From the NCBI GenBank assembly GCA_037903475.1, contig JBAJFG010000421.1, positions 1-64,000 of the forward strand: 64,000 nucleotides of DNA, written 5' to 3'. Of the stretch, positions 1 to 10,819 are shown piece by piece; the stretch's first letter is position 1, and every line of letters begins with the position of its first letter. The notes under the pieces are model-generated. The model did no database searches and was not told where the DNA came from. It was given only the letters and a program-made list of their open reading frames with translations. The position numbers and the translations under genes are program-made. The stretch is from Ancylostoma caninum. Lineage: Eukaryota; Nematoda; Chromadorea; Rhabditida; Ancylostomatidae.

Positions 1-108
1 GGACAAAGAACTTACGAGATTGGCCCTAGCGCACGCGACGGTATACGAAGAAACAACGGGACGAACACTTGATGACGTTCCCAGCAATTGGGAACGGCCA
101 CTTGATCA

Positions 109-853
109 ATGCTCGTTCCGAAAGTGGGTTTGAAAGAAGTTACAAAACTACTTGTCAGTTCACTTGCTGTGCCCACCCAATATTCCTTGGATAAAACACA
201 CAAAATCGACAACAACACTCATTTTGAAAGGATCTCAGCCAACAACTTCGAATCAAGACCAATAATCTCATGCTGTGAGGGAGCAAGCAATAGTATAAGT
301 TGGCTGTTGGTTAAACTTCTGAACTCTCCACTGCTGAAGTATGTGGGAGCTCACATAGTGAATGTGAAAGATTGTAGCAGTGGAGCAATGTCAAATGCCG
401 AACTCAGCCTGCTACGCGAGCTTCGATACCATCTCGCTATACACGAATGTTGATAAAGAATGTGCGACAAGAACAGTACTTGAGCTGCTCAAAGAACACC
501 AGGCGGATGTGAACTTTCTTGGACTAACGATAAACGAGCTCGAACAGCTTCTCCTGGCTACGTTGGCATGTAATGTTTTCATAGCCATAGGCCTACGACT
601 CTCTCCGCTGTTAGCCATCGTTTACCTAGACCGCATCGAAAAATGTCGCTCACAGCCGATCATCTTCTATAGAAGGTACATTGATAATGTTTCCGTAGTC
701 GGCTCGACTTCTACCGGCCTTCAACACGTTTTGAAGAATTCAAATTCGCATGATCCAAACATCAAATTCACTATGGAAGGACTCGATGCAAGTGCTTTTC
801 TTTCCTTTTTGAATGCAAATTCAAAATGGGTCAAAGGAGTTGAGGTGGAGTAA
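109..853 (+). pseudogene. PLE reverse transcriptase remnant, frameshifted
   Basis: The first frame (109-453) carries the block FESRPIISCCEGASNSISW followed by LLVKLLNSPLLKYVGAH, typical of the region just before the PLE RT palm. The reading then moves to another frame (380-853), which gives SFDTISLYTNV (palm motif A, with catalytic Asp), a GLRLSPLLAIVYLD block, and FYRRYIDNVSVV (motif C). Active PLE enzymes have Y-I/V-D-D in motif C; here the second Asp is Asn, around 679-690. The frame change plus the altered catalytic motif argue that no active RT is encoded. Confidence in the family is high; exact limits are approximate. Confidence 0.85.
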
Positions 854-1073
854 GAAACCGTCTGCGAAAAACACCATCATCCACTCAAGAAGGGCTCACC
901 CAAAAAATATGGAAGTAAATGTTGTGCGACATATTACACAAACGAAAGATAAAACTTGCGATGCAGCGCATATTTTATGTCGTGAAGAATTTGAAAGAAT
1001 GTTCTAAGAAAACGGTTACAACAAGAACGCCGCTGCGACATGGCATCTATTCTCGCCACCTGATGGACTACCG

Positions 1074-1466
1074 ATGGTGCTACTCTTTGAAAATGGTCAC
1101 GCATCAAGGGCACTAAATGAGACTGTTAAGAGGTCCTCCCTGCCAATTGCCAATGAGCCGCCAAAACTTAAGGGTCTCTCAACATCGTCACACCAGTATG
1201 AGGAGAAATGCGAGACTTTGGACTATAGATATAGCACGGACACCCAGGCTTGTGAACTGCGAGGGTTTGTCTACATGAACACCTGCCGCGGATGTGTGTT
1301 GATGAAACTGTGCGGCCGCTACCTACACAAATGCCTTGACGAACACCGCAAAGCACTCCACAATCCCAGTTCATATCCCATGAACAGTTTCTCTAGACAT
1401 CTTAGCCTTGTTCATGCTCATCCGCGACAACCAGAACTCGAGGTCACATTCTTCACAGCTTCTTAG
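1074..1466 (+). pseudogene. PLE GIY-YIG endonuclease remnant
   Basis: The 130-codon open frame includes GFVYMNTCRGC at about residue 63, then a degenerate CGRYLHKCLDEHRKAL segment. This fits the PLE endonuclease pattern of a Tyr-containing strand, a C-x2-C pair, the (Y)IGxTxR strand and an R-x-x-E-H helix. The GxTGR strand is corrupted and the helix Arg is replaced. The frame downstream of the RT remnant and in the same direction supports the call. The N-terminal 60 residues are not clearly PLE-like. Confidence 0.65.
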
Positions 1467-1746
1467 TGAATCCTTTCGAATGACAGATAATGGAAGCAGT
1501 GGAGATGAAAAGAAGATAATCTGATGACTTCGAGAGCTCGCAGAATAAAACCACTATACATATTCCTGGAGTTTCAATACTACACATACCGAAAGATAGA
1601 AGTGTTTATGGCACAATTAGCTTACGAAATGTCCTGAGCTCGAATAACAGGAGGTAACACAATTCAAAAAGGAAGTGAAAATGTTGTTCTTGTAGGAGAG
1701 AAGACAGTGAAGTGGAGACAAACTGGAGGAACAGAAAAGAACATAC

Positions 1747-2009
1747 CGAGCCTCTCTCCAAACGACGTTATGACCATATCCTGCTTGTCCTCTATACAAT
1801 CATCTACGCTTCTCTTCGGTAAAAAAGCAAACATGATCACTCCGGCCAATGAAATCGCCGAAAAGGCTCCATACATGCACAGAATCTCGTTATCGCTAAA
1901 GGTGCGGTGTTTTGGGTTGGCTGGGGATTTCTTTTTTGAATTCGTGCCTTGATTTGTGACACCTCCGTATGCGATAATAAGAGCAAGTATAGCGCTGCCA
2001 ATAAACAAG
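1747..2009 (-). CDS. UNC-93-like membrane protein, exon c
   Basis: This exon continues the protein in frame from the 2070-2166 exon (TG|C gives Cys). It encodes a membrane segment (LFIGSAILALIIAYGGVT), a charged linker rich in Lys/Ser, and a second hydrophobic helix (MYGAFSAISLAGVIMFAFL), ending in the ERLG linker that in UNC-93/MFSD11 proteins precedes the second half of the transporter-like fold. Acceptor TTTTCAG ends at 2010; donor CG|GTATGT begins at 1746. The following exon is not found: the only sequence downstream in the window is the Penelope-like element. The intron before it is 60 bp. Confidence 0.85.
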
Positions 2010-2069
2010 CTGAAAAGTGGAGAATCACACAGTTGCAAAATGTTAATTTGACTGAAACGAGTATGCTAC

Positions 2070-2166
2070 CATAAACATGTCAGTGACCAGGAAAAAGCAG
2101 TATTCTTTTCAATAGTTCGTCTAGTTGAGTGCGATGCCAAGTACGCTCCACCGCCGGTATAGTATA
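2070..2166 (-). CDS. UNC-93-like membrane protein, exon b
   Basis: Encodes VYYTGGGAYLASHSTRRTIE followed by KNTAFSWSLTC. This is the UNC-93 family signature, in which a G-x-G-x-Y-L segment is followed by a Ser/Thr-Arg-x-x-I-x-x-N loop and the next membrane helix. In C. elegans UNC-93 is an accessory subunit of a two-pore potassium channel complex; related UNC-93 proteins are 12-TM, major-facilitator-like. Splice sites are canonical (acceptor TTTTTCAG at 2173-2167, donor ATG|GTAGCA) and the phases join cleanly to both neighbours. Which of the many nematode UNC-93-like paralogues this is cannot be told. Confidence 0.88.
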
Positions 2167-2217
2167 CTGAAAAATTTAAAATCATCCTGCGAAATTTCGA
2201 TTCGTTAAGAAACTCAC

Positions 2218-2405
2218 CTGCTAAACCAAGTCCTATAACTACACATGTTATATAGTAGGTATAGCTGTTCAAGTAAAGATATCCCATATGGAAGGCAGTG
2301 AAACAGACACCACTGAGAAATAGCGCCCATTTTGACGTCATTGCATAGACAAGAGCTGGTGCAAAAATGCAGGAAACCATGAAGGAAGCATAAATAACTG
2401 CCTGT
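2218..2405 (-). CDS. UNC-93-like membrane protein, exon a
   Basis: Encodes two hydrophobic helices (QAVIYASFMVSCIFAPALVY; then WALFLSGVCFTAFHMGYLY) and the start of a third (YYITCVVIGLGLAG). This matches the UNC-93 layout around TM2-TM4, including the P-x-L/I and SKWAL loop positions. Acceptor TTTTTCAG ends at 2406, donor GCAG|GTGAGT starts at 2217, and a 51-bp intron follows. The first base completes an Arg or Ser codon from an upstream exon. That N-terminal exon was looked for up to about 5 kb and not found, so the gene as seen lacks its start. Confidence 0.86.
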
Positions 2406-3500
2406 CTGAAAAAGTAACACTTGGGGCATAGCTTTTTTAAGTGCACTGTTTCAATTATTGTTCTCTATCCCATTGTAATTTTGAAACTCTTGTAAAATTT
2501 CTGTTTAGCTGCTCTTTTCAAAAGAAAAAAAAACTCAGAAGAAGATGCAGGATACATTTGAGAAGGTGCAGCAAATTTTCACCAGAATTGCTTCTGATGG
2601 AGCTTTTCCCAACTCCAACCATCCTCTTTTACTGCCAAGTTATAGGGATAGACATAAGATTTTGAAGATGAAAAGCTGGTTGTACCGTAGCATTTTTAGT
2701 AGTTTAGTCTTGTGCTATCAAATTGTTCGTTTGTGCGTAAAACTAAAACTCGGTGAACACTGTATTTTCAAGCCCACTACTGGAAGACCAGGTGGGTTAT
2801 GTCTGCATTTCCGTAAAATTAGAGCTGCTCTTTATGGAAAAGTTCAATTCCACCTCTTACCGCGGCGTTCGTTGGTTGCAGAAACTACTTAATGATGTAC
2901 TCCTAGCAACCAATTATGGCGTTTTTGTTGCCAGAATACGGAAAATTGGTCTTTTGGACGTTTTGAGGATACCAAACCAAATTCCTTTTTTTAGCTTGCA
3001 TTTAGTGTGGAGTACATAGCGCGCAAAGCGAGCATCAGTAGAATTCTGGAAGTCCGCCTGTAGCTGGACGGCCAGACTAGTTAATTATTTTCTACTTCCG
3101 AAATTTTTCTATCTTTTTACGGGAGGAAGAGAAGTTAGTCACTCGAATTGGGTACATTTATCCTCAACATTCCCCTCTGGATGCTTTTACCGTACTCTCC
3201 ATACTAGACAGAGCCAGAGACAGAGACAAGCCGTTAGTGTTGTCGGAAATTCTAGTTCATTGGAGCTCTAGAAAAGCGTCAGAATTTTCCCGTGAGTAGC
3301 TGATTGCCACTTACTAGCACAGATCCTAGAAAAATCTGCAGCCAAAATGCGTGGTTTCCTTTTGCAATCAGCGTTAATCTTTTTTTTTGCAATACTTAGG
3401 GTCTGTTGACGATTTCTCACTGAGGTGAATAACTATGTTTCAATAGTAATAGAGCGAAATTGGCAAACATATAAAGAACACAAAGAGATTTGTCCTTGAT
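2406..3500. other. No gene recognised
   Basis: An open frame at 2753-3019 (+, 88 codons) and an overlapping one at 2545-2892 have no recognised motif and no convincing splice sites. The stretch may hold the missing first exon or the promoter of the UNC-93-like gene, but nothing in it supports this directly. Confidence 0.3.
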
Positions 3501-3503
3501 CAT

Positions 3504-3530
3504 TAGGTTGGGGAAAAGTCAATTGCCGTT
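3504..3530. repeat. mariner-type terminal sequence
   Basis: Begins TTAGGTTGGGGAAAAGT, the usual start of mariner inverted repeats in nematodes and other animals. A weak inverted partner (TTTTCCAACCTAT, 4197-4209) lies about 700 bp away. No mariner transposase motif is seen between them. Confidence 0.5.
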
Positions 3531-3640
3531 CTAGGGTACGCACAAATAAACTTTTCCCTTCCATGGAATTTGAGCAATTTCAAGTGTGACTTTCTGAGAG
3601 ATCTTTTCTCCGTCTTTCAGAAGCCGCTTGAATATTCTGG

Positions 3641-3997
3641 CTAGCTCTTTTCAGTACCTTTTTGTATAGTCGCAAACAGATGATAAGCCGAAGCGATTCC
3701 CGGGTGATCGTAGTTAGTGACTTCAAACTCAATCACTCTGGACTGGAGGTATTCGATAATCTTGTATTTACTTTCGCTTGAATCGCCTTCCCAACGGCAA
3801 TGAGCTAGGGGTTTGCGAAATTCTCTTTCTACGTTTTTGAACTCAAATGTAACCATTCTCGTGGTTGCGGGATGTCGCTGGATGATCAGGCGTTGAGAGC
3901 AGCCTCGGAATCTAAACCGGATCTTACCCTCCTGATGATGAGAGCAGGGATGAACGCTCACTATACCACAGTTTCGAAACATTTGACTCGAACCCAA
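3641..3997 (-). CDS. Candidate exon, unrecognised protein
   Basis: A 118-codon open frame with balanced, protein-like composition, richer in charged and aromatic residues than the spurious frames nearby. It contains four Cys, a basic strand-like stretch (GKIRFRFRGCSQRLIIQ), FEFKNVEREF and a C-terminal VIEFEVTNYDHPG segment. It has no signal peptide or membrane helix. I do not recognise the family. It lies between two weak mariner-like ends and upstream of the UNC-93-like exons on the same strand. It could be an exon of a separate gene or of a repeat. Confidence 0.35.
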   Translation of the reverse strand: MGSSQMFRNCGIVSVHPCSHHQEGKIRFRFRGCSQRLIIQRHPATTRMVTFEFKNVEREFRKPLAHCRWEGDSSESKYKIIEYLQSRVIEFEVTNYDHPGIASAYHLFATIQKGTEKS

Positions 3998-4213
3998 AAT
4001 TTTTCGTCCCGAAATGACCCATTTCTAAACCACGTAATGTAGTTAGTGAAAATGAAGTTTGGTTTCTGTACGATAACAAGAAATGCGATTGGATATGGGA
4101 CATCTTCCCACTAATTTTTCCTAGACCAGGTCTTCTCACTAGGCAGGTTGTGTCAGGAGTTTGGTAGTGCTGTGAAGGAGTGATTGACTGCAGCCTTTTC
4201 CAACCTATTCAAG

Positions 4214-5190
4214 CATTGACAGTAGAGTTCTAGTATTGTAATTTTGAGTTGATGTCCGAATATCTGCTATAGATGTGATTGGCAGTGGTGAAAACAATCA
4301 GTTTCTTTCCTGCTCCAGAATAGCGCTTAGCCTTTCACTTAAGAAGTCACCGGGCAGAAACTGGCGCAGTAAGACTCAGAGGTTCTCATTCATTCCCCTC
4401 ATTCGTCAGATCTTTCACTTACTGAATATCAGTTTTTCCGAGTCTCAAATGCAAATCTGCGACAGCAAAAGATCTGATGCTGATCTAGAGCATGCTGAAA
4501 TCGTCTTCCAAAAGTTTGTAGAGTTTTGCGGTCTCAGTTCTCAATATGGAGGCATTCCGTTCTAAAATGATTGGTGAGGAAGATTCAGCGAATCAAACGG
4601 GCATTAAAACGATGTGTATTAGTCGAGTTATAACAATTTGTAGTGAAGTGTTTCCATATCGGCGATTAATTTCGCACCAATTTAATATAAGAAAATCGAA
4701 CAATCGATCGTGCGAGCGAATAGCAGTCCTCCTATCCCTGCACTACATATACGCGCACATTTTGAGGTCTAGGTGCACTAATTCCATTCAGAAGCATGTC
4801 CTGGAGGAGGCGCAGTTTATGCCTCATCACTTTCTCTTGCCTGGTTTTTATATACTCAAACATTCGGACGTTTGTCACGCCGGTCCACACCGTTTCTCGC
4901 GGCATGACACCTGTGGGACAAACGCAAAAGTAGGCGGAGTTGACGCGCCTATTCCGCCGTTACTCGTGCGCCTCATCCTGCATTCGACCTGATGTGATCC
5001 TGCTACGGGGATAACAGGACTAAGGCAGGTCATGGTCTATTGCAACCGGTGAATACAAAAATTGTTCAAAAATGAGTTCGCCGGGCATGTATGTGTTCCC
5101 TGCGCCAGCGCTCGACGAGCCGGACATCTGTGACGAGACGGGTTTTCCCTTCCGCGCCGCATCGGCACCAGGGATGAGCGGATACGAGAA
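4214..5190. other. No gene recognised
   Basis: Open frames at 4275-4565 and 4546-4992 (+) show no domain. Codon use and composition are not convincing. On the minus strand a TATATAAAAA run lies at 4848-4857; it could be a promoter TATA box, but no gene follows it. Confidence 0.25.
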
Positions 5191-5199
5191 TTTCCATGA

Positions 5200-5279
5200 C
5201 CCGGATAACGGATAGGCCAAAAATCCGGATTATCCGGATAACGGATACCGGATAACGGATAACGGATAATTATTCGATA
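5200..5279. repeat. GGATAA-rich short tandem repeat
   Basis: At least nine copies of a CCGGATAACGGATA-type motif, partly inverted (ATCCGGATTATCC), fill about 80 bp. The pattern is too regular for chance but too irregular for a recent microsatellite. Confidence 0.75.
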
Positions 5280-5566
5280 ACAAACAAGTTAGCAGACACT
5301 TATCAGTTAGAATCAGTTAGATAACATTGGCTTTCAACAGAATATCGTGTTAAATAAGGAATAATTCCATATGCTACAATTCAGCACCTTCTACAATGCT
5401 GAGTGTGGAGGAGAATAAGAACGAATTCTTTAACTCGTTAGTCGTCGAAATTCGCCATGCTCACTACGACATTGAGCATGGCGTCGTAATAAAGAGGTGT
5501 AAGTATAGCACCTAAAGTTTGCCATGAAAACGAACTCCCAGTGATATTAGGATGTTCGACACGTTG

Positions 5567-5680
5567 ATTGGTATATACAGTAGCAAGCAAAAAGATTGCA
5601 ACTTTTGGTTTCTCGTCTATAACTTCTTCCGAAGCAAAGCGTGGGAACTCAAATTTTTTTGGGGGTTGTAGATACTTATG
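5567..5680. repeat. Tc1-type transposon end
   Basis: Starts ACAGTAGCAAGCAAAAAG and continues with ATTGCAAC and a CTCGT-TATAACT stretch. It aligns position by position with the better-preserved end at 17478 in the same orientation. The opposite end and a transposase were not found, so this is a solo remnant. Confidence 0.5.
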
Positions 5681-5759
5681 GGAGATGAAAACAACGAATA
5701 AACCCTTTACTCCATTGACTTCACGTTCTTTAAGAAAAATTTTTCTCACAGCGGCCTAA

Positions 5760-7600
5760 ATCTGAATTTTGGCACCATCCTCAATGTCTCATAAAATGAC
5801 GTCTATCGTTAGGATCTGACCACGAATTGGTTCCTTGCAGTAGACCAACCCGTATGTGCTTGAAAATGTGCATGCCCTGACCACTGGTCAACAGAGCTAT
5901 GTGAGATTAGTTCGGCAGTGATCCTCTATGGGTGCTTCTGTCACCCTGGCTCCACCTATCGGCTCTATTTAAAAGGGAGGGATGCCTGTGATGGTTCTAT
6001 GAGTCTAGCTAGAAACGTTCGATTTCAACGCAGCTTATTGCTCCCTCGTAGATCGGAAATATTCCGGCTTGTTGCCGTGCAGCTAATCGTGCACATCACG
6101 CAAAATAAGTTTTGGAATTTTTTCTGTCTCGAGGAGGAGGATACTTTGAGGATCCCATGAATGCTAAAGATTCTCCAGGGTCCCTGGACTATTGCCGCGT
6201 GCGTGATGATTCATGCCGCCTTAGATTTATCAAAACATGGTGGTCGCAAACTTCAGAAAGATCTACGCGAGCTCCATCATAGTACTCACCACTTCGAAAA
6301 ATGTGGGAACAACTTCGCGGGAGGTGCATTCATCCACACTTCCTCAGCCTAGACTGTGCTCTACTGCGAGTCCGCCGAATTTCAGTTCGCAGTAGTGTGT
6401 TCGGCAAAACTTCTGTTTCAAACCCTTTCGTTTCAACTCGACGAAAACTTCCAATCATAATAGATAAGGCATTTACAACGCTCATGTGGTTCGCTACAAA
6501 GTGGTTCGAAACTCCAGATATCGGTGATAAACAAGGACACAAATGTTCTGCACCTCAAGTAACGCAACAAAAGCTCGCATTATTTTTGCATCCACCTAAC
6601 ATGTTGTACGGTACAAATCAACAATTAACGAGCGCGTAGGAGTTAATAACGTCGGAGAGAAATAACCTTTCCCAAAAACTGTATATGTTATATACATATC
6701 CCACGCATTCCGCATATTATTCGGAATCCCTTTTTTTTCCTTTTTCTTGTCATGCTGTCTAGGTACAAATGAGTGAATATAACCGCCCGTCTCTCCTCTC
6801 ATTTCACCGGCACATCAGAGAAATCGCTATAATTCAAGACTTTCTAAAGTGTCTTTCTCTATTTTCTCGGCCCTTACACCTGATTCGTCAAGGGGTTTTC
6901 ATTGTTTGTCAACTTTGTACCCAACTAAGCTTCATTCCTCCCTAACGGTCTGGCCAGACAAATGACATGATGGCCTTCATCTCCAAATATGCAATATGCT
7001 AATGAACGCAGAATATAATTTTTTTACTCTCGCATGTCATCCTTTGATTCGACAAGACTTACCCGTAGTAGCCAGCGAGGTGATTGATTACTTTCGGATG
7101 CCTCTCGCTAATGGATTGGATCACAGCCTCTTGTACAACGCACTGAAAGCGTATACGTACGCACATACGGAATCTCGTCAACAGAAAAATCTGTATTGAT
7201 TATTTCTCACATCGAGCACCGAAGTTTCAAACTTATATTATGTACTTGGTCTTCATGGAGCACCATTAGTTATATGTTATATGTTCCATGTCTGGGATGT
7301 GTTTTGTTTAAAACCAAGTAAACCTTCCTGTGAATTTGCTGTTATTAACAAGATCCGAGATCTGATCACCTGCGGATCGTAGCCGCCCATAATGCACATC
7401 TGTCCCAATCCCATGAGAAGGATGCAAAGCGATTCAAAGTTTGATGGCGACATGATAAGTGGCGAAAAGAAAGTAAAGGCCTTTATTCGTTTTAGGGTGT
7501 ACCCTGAAAATTGGATTATTTCCCAACTTCAGTGAAAAGAAATTCAGGCAACAACATGGAAAACAGCAGGCTATAGAAATTTCACGTTATTTCCTGGTAG
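5760..7600. other. No gene recognised
   Basis: Short frames only (for example 5918-6160, 6161-6352, 6301-6639). None has a recognisable domain or paired splice sites. Confidence 0.3.
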
Positions 7601-7611
7601 AACTATGTACA

Positions 7612-8080
7612 TACGATATGCAGTACTGCTCCTAATCTTTGGAAAAAGGACGCGCGCGACGCATTAATCCGTAGCAAAGCGTCTTCCTTGCGTAATTTTC
7701 TTAAAGAAAAAGGACACCCAAGTTTTCCTTGATAGATGGATTCTTTGTATTACAACGAATCGAACGGTTCATGTATTCTTCAATGTTGTTCTACACACCG
7801 GTCAAAAACATTACATACTACAAACGCAAGCAGTCCTCCTTGTTCATGACCACTTCAATCTACACTGATTAGATCACTACATTCTTAATGGTATTTATTT
7901 TCTGCAGTGTGAAAAGGTCGATGTTGAAAAGATTATATATGTTCAGTTGCAAAATTTGTCTTCTCAAGAAAATTTGGAATTGGTTAGTTTCTGGAAATGT
8001 TATGGATAAGCGACGCTTTGCGATGGTTTAATGCGTCGTGCGCGTTCTTTTTGCAAAGATTAGGAGCAGTATTGTATATA
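7612..8080. mobile_element. Foldback/MITE with ~75-bp inverted arms
   Basis: The left arm (7612-7690) and right arm (8004-8080) are inverted copies at roughly 80% identity. The shared core includes TACTGCTCCTAATCTTTG and GACGCATTAA, followed by AAAGCGTC. A weaker complementarity (TTTTCTTAAAG against TTTTCTTGAGAAG) continues inward. The interior has no coding potential. Target duplications were not identified. Confidence 0.75.
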
Positions 8081-8089
8081 CTAAGCTCT

Positions 8090-9900
8090 AAACGCGAAGA
8101 ATGAGCACGGCTCCATAAAGAATCATTTTCTTGAGGTGTAGAGTAGAAGTAAGAAAGAGAACACTGTGCCCCATGACATTTACGAGTGTTGTACTGATAA
8201 CTCATTCCAAGCTTGAAATACGAATTTTGTATTTCCTTCAGTTAATCGCCCGAAATTGGCAGTGTTCTAAATATGTAGCAGCTACTGCACATTTCGACTT
8301 GCGAGAAGAACTCTGTAATGTGCACTTGATAAATCTCGTAGAAAATTATACATATTCATGTTTGCCAGAGTTACGATAATGACATAACGTTTGAATATTC
8401 AAGAAATTCACTTAGAAGACGGAACCTCAGAGATTTTGAGAGAAATCGCCATTGGAAAAGTTGATAACCGACTGTGAGGGCTAACAATGTTGGCCGAGTG
8501 GGTGGTGGAGATGGACACAAAGCGATAGCAATATGTGGTTTCGAGTTTGCATTGAACTCATAGAGAACAACAACCATATTTTAAACTTTAGATAAGCGGG
8601 GAACAGCAATATTTCGTTTTCACGAAGGATGCACATGAGCTCGAAACAAAACACTGAGATTCAGAGCCCAATGTGAGAAAACCATACGACTTTTGCATGG
8701 AGATACACGTAAGAAAAACAAAACACTAGTGAACTAGCACACTTTCTGGGGCATTTCTCATTTTAAAAAACCCTACGAGCACCAGCATAGCCTTAACTAC
8801 ATATTCTCAATAGCTGGAGATATATTCGGTGTAAAACCTTTGCCAATTACCGGAGGGTAACCCACAAAGATTATTGTTAGAAACTACAATATTTCATTTT
8901 TGTTAGAAACTCAACATTTCATTGATGCTGTTTTGTCCACGTACTTTATCTTGGCCCCAGAAAAAGGCGCAAATTGCTATCTCATAGACGCATGAATCTG
9001 CTTAGAGTTTGCCACTTAAGCATAGTGTAAATGGTTACAGTTGTCCGTCCTAACATGCACAAGCTGTTCCTTTGTAGGTGTACGTTTTTTTCGCTACCAT
9101 TCTCGTAGAGGGTGGGTGCAAAATACGGTAACAATCCTCGTTTCTCGTCTGAAGAAAATTGTTTTGCCCTGAAGTTAGACTCAGTTGAGGCATCCTTTCG
9201 CAACGTTTTACCTTAACGGTACTCCAGCCCACAAGTCATGTTTGATCCAGTAAAATATATTTTAGGTCCTATTCGATTCATCTGGTGACCACACATTTGC
9301 TTGGGTCTCATTCAGCAGGGTTAGTAGGCAGCGGTGATACCTGAGACCAGGGCTTCTTTATAACCTTTCCGTGATTCGGATTAGTTGGGAAAGCACTCGA
9401 AAAAAACATTGGATAAGTTGAACCACAACCATTTGCACGCAGCCGCCAACGACTTCACCCAGCTTCTTGGGGCCTGTGTCGGTGCTGACAGGGATGTTCC
9501 GGTGTGAAGGGTTGCCTCATGTTAAATATTAAATATGAGCCAGTAGACATAAATCCTACAACTATGTTTCAAGTTACATATAAATTCTTTTTAGTGTAGT
9601 ACACCTTTCTGTGTTACCGTATTTATGACCCACTCTGTATATTGAACTGTAGTTAGGAAACTATGTACAATACATACATATTATACGATGTCTTAGTATT
9701 TTCTGAAGGGGCATGATTGTTTGCAAGAAGATTACGCTACCTTTTGCTCACTTTTCTGTCAGTGAGAGGCATACCGTGTTGTTTAAGTATATTTCATGCA
9801 CTCTACCCGAGACCACGGGACCATAGCGCCTCAAAATTTTAGATAGACCGCGATCTACTCGAAATTTTTAGGTCAATTTGTACTAGTCTCTCCACGATGT
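8090..9900. other. No gene recognised
   Basis: AT-rich sequence with short frames only; no family resemblance or clear exon found on either strand. Confidence 0.3.
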
Positions 9901-9903
9901 ATA

Positions 9904-9922
9904 TAATAAATAAATAAACAAA

Positions 9923-9957
<35 letters not shown>

Positions 9958-9959
9958 AT
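9904..9959. repeat. (AAAT)n microsatellite
   Basis: Thirteen or so near-perfect tetranucleotide units. Confidence 0.95.
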
Positions 9960-9984
9960 CCGACGCAAATATCTTGCGGACATA

Positions 9985-10150
9985 TACATTGGAGCACGTT
10001 TTCCTGTGGGATTTCCCATGAAGACCAGTCAAAGGGTCATGAACCTCTTCATGGAGAATGAGCGCCGGCGCCGTAAACGCGTGCGTCCGAGCTGCTCAGC
10101 GATGCGACCTGCCCCATCCATCATACATATGAATGCACGCAACACGAACC
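9985..10150 (+). repeat. Diverged interspersed repeat, copy 1
   Basis: Shares with 11735-11940 an ordered set of blocks: GACCAGTCAA, GGTCATGA or its variant, AAACGCGTGCGT, GAGCTGC and CGATGCGACC, then CGCAC-rich sequence. Between the blocks the copies differ by insertions. It is unrelated to any coding frame I can recognise. Confidence 0.6.
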
Positions 10151-10370
10151 CACGCAGCTAGTATCAATCGCTCTTTTATTGGACGATAGTTGCAGCACTT
10201 TCCAGGATGAGTTTTCGCTATTTGCGAAGGATATAGAATTTTTATGAGAGCTGCATCCAAATTTGCTTGGCAAAGGGCGCAGCGTCAATTGGCAGAACAA
10301 TACGTAAGGAGTTTCGGGATAGTTAGACTGCCTCTCTTGCACGTCAACGATCGAAAAGGCAAAAATGACG

Positions 10371-10819
10371 TTAATGTTCGATTTTCTTAGATATTATAGA
10401 AGAAGACAGCAGTTCATTCAAGATGCTCACAGCAATTCCTATTTTCGCTTTTGCTTCTATTACGGCCCTTTCCCTAATGAATCGCTGTTCAAATAGCTCA
10501 AACTGAGACGGCTTCCGTGGGGGCTTCATCAGAACAGTCGCGGAAGAGCGGTACTTGACATCTGAACAGTTTGACATCAAGTGGTCAGTCATGTTTTGCG
10601 TCGTCTAGTCTTTATCGCGTCTGTTATCGGTTCATGAGCATAAGACGATTCTACTGTCATGTGCGGTCTGCATACTAAAAAAAACTGAAGTCCACGTAGA
10701 CAAATCTGCGATTCGACGATCATTGAGCGCTGATAAACTCCCCTGTGGAAAGGAACTTGATGACAGCACTTCATGACAGGACGCCTCTTCGGCGAAATCA
10801 TTCGTATAACACTAAGCAA
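10371..10819 (-). other. Two overlapping open frames, uncertain coding
   Basis: Frames at 10589-10819 (76 codons) and 10371-10592 (73 codons) overlap by 4 bp in different phases. The second contains a helical, charged stretch (FELFEQRFIRERAVIEAKAK). No family is recognised and splice sites are unclear. They may be remnants of a repeat. Confidence 0.2.

Larger units (their letters stand above)
1..1560 (+). mobile_element. Decayed Penelope-like retroelement (PLE), RT plus GIY-YIG region
   Basis: Several reading frames together spell the PLE order: a thumb/RT block, then a C-terminal GIY-YIG-like endonuclease. The frames are split by shifts and stops, so this is a dead copy. The 5' part lies off the window. 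An AATAAA at 1544-1549 after the endonuclease remnant probably marks the 3' end, though the exact border is not visible. The element ends about 190 bp from the last visible exon of the minus-strand UNC-93-like gene and runs opposite to it, so it may sit in an intron of that gene. Confidence 0.85.

Noticed and set aside
3504..4213. A complete mariner element around the candidate exon at 3641-3997
   Set aside because: Only about 13 bp of the right end match the left end, and the frame between has none of the mariner transposase motifs.
5438..5749. A 103-codon minus frame that looks like a protein
   Set aside because: It overlaps a Tc1-type transposon end that accounts for part of its sequence, and no domain was recognised.
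6496..6510. A GGTTCGAAACTCC string resembling a tRNA B box
   Set aside because: No A box, acceptor stem or anticodon arm could be built around it; no tRNA was found anywhere in the window.
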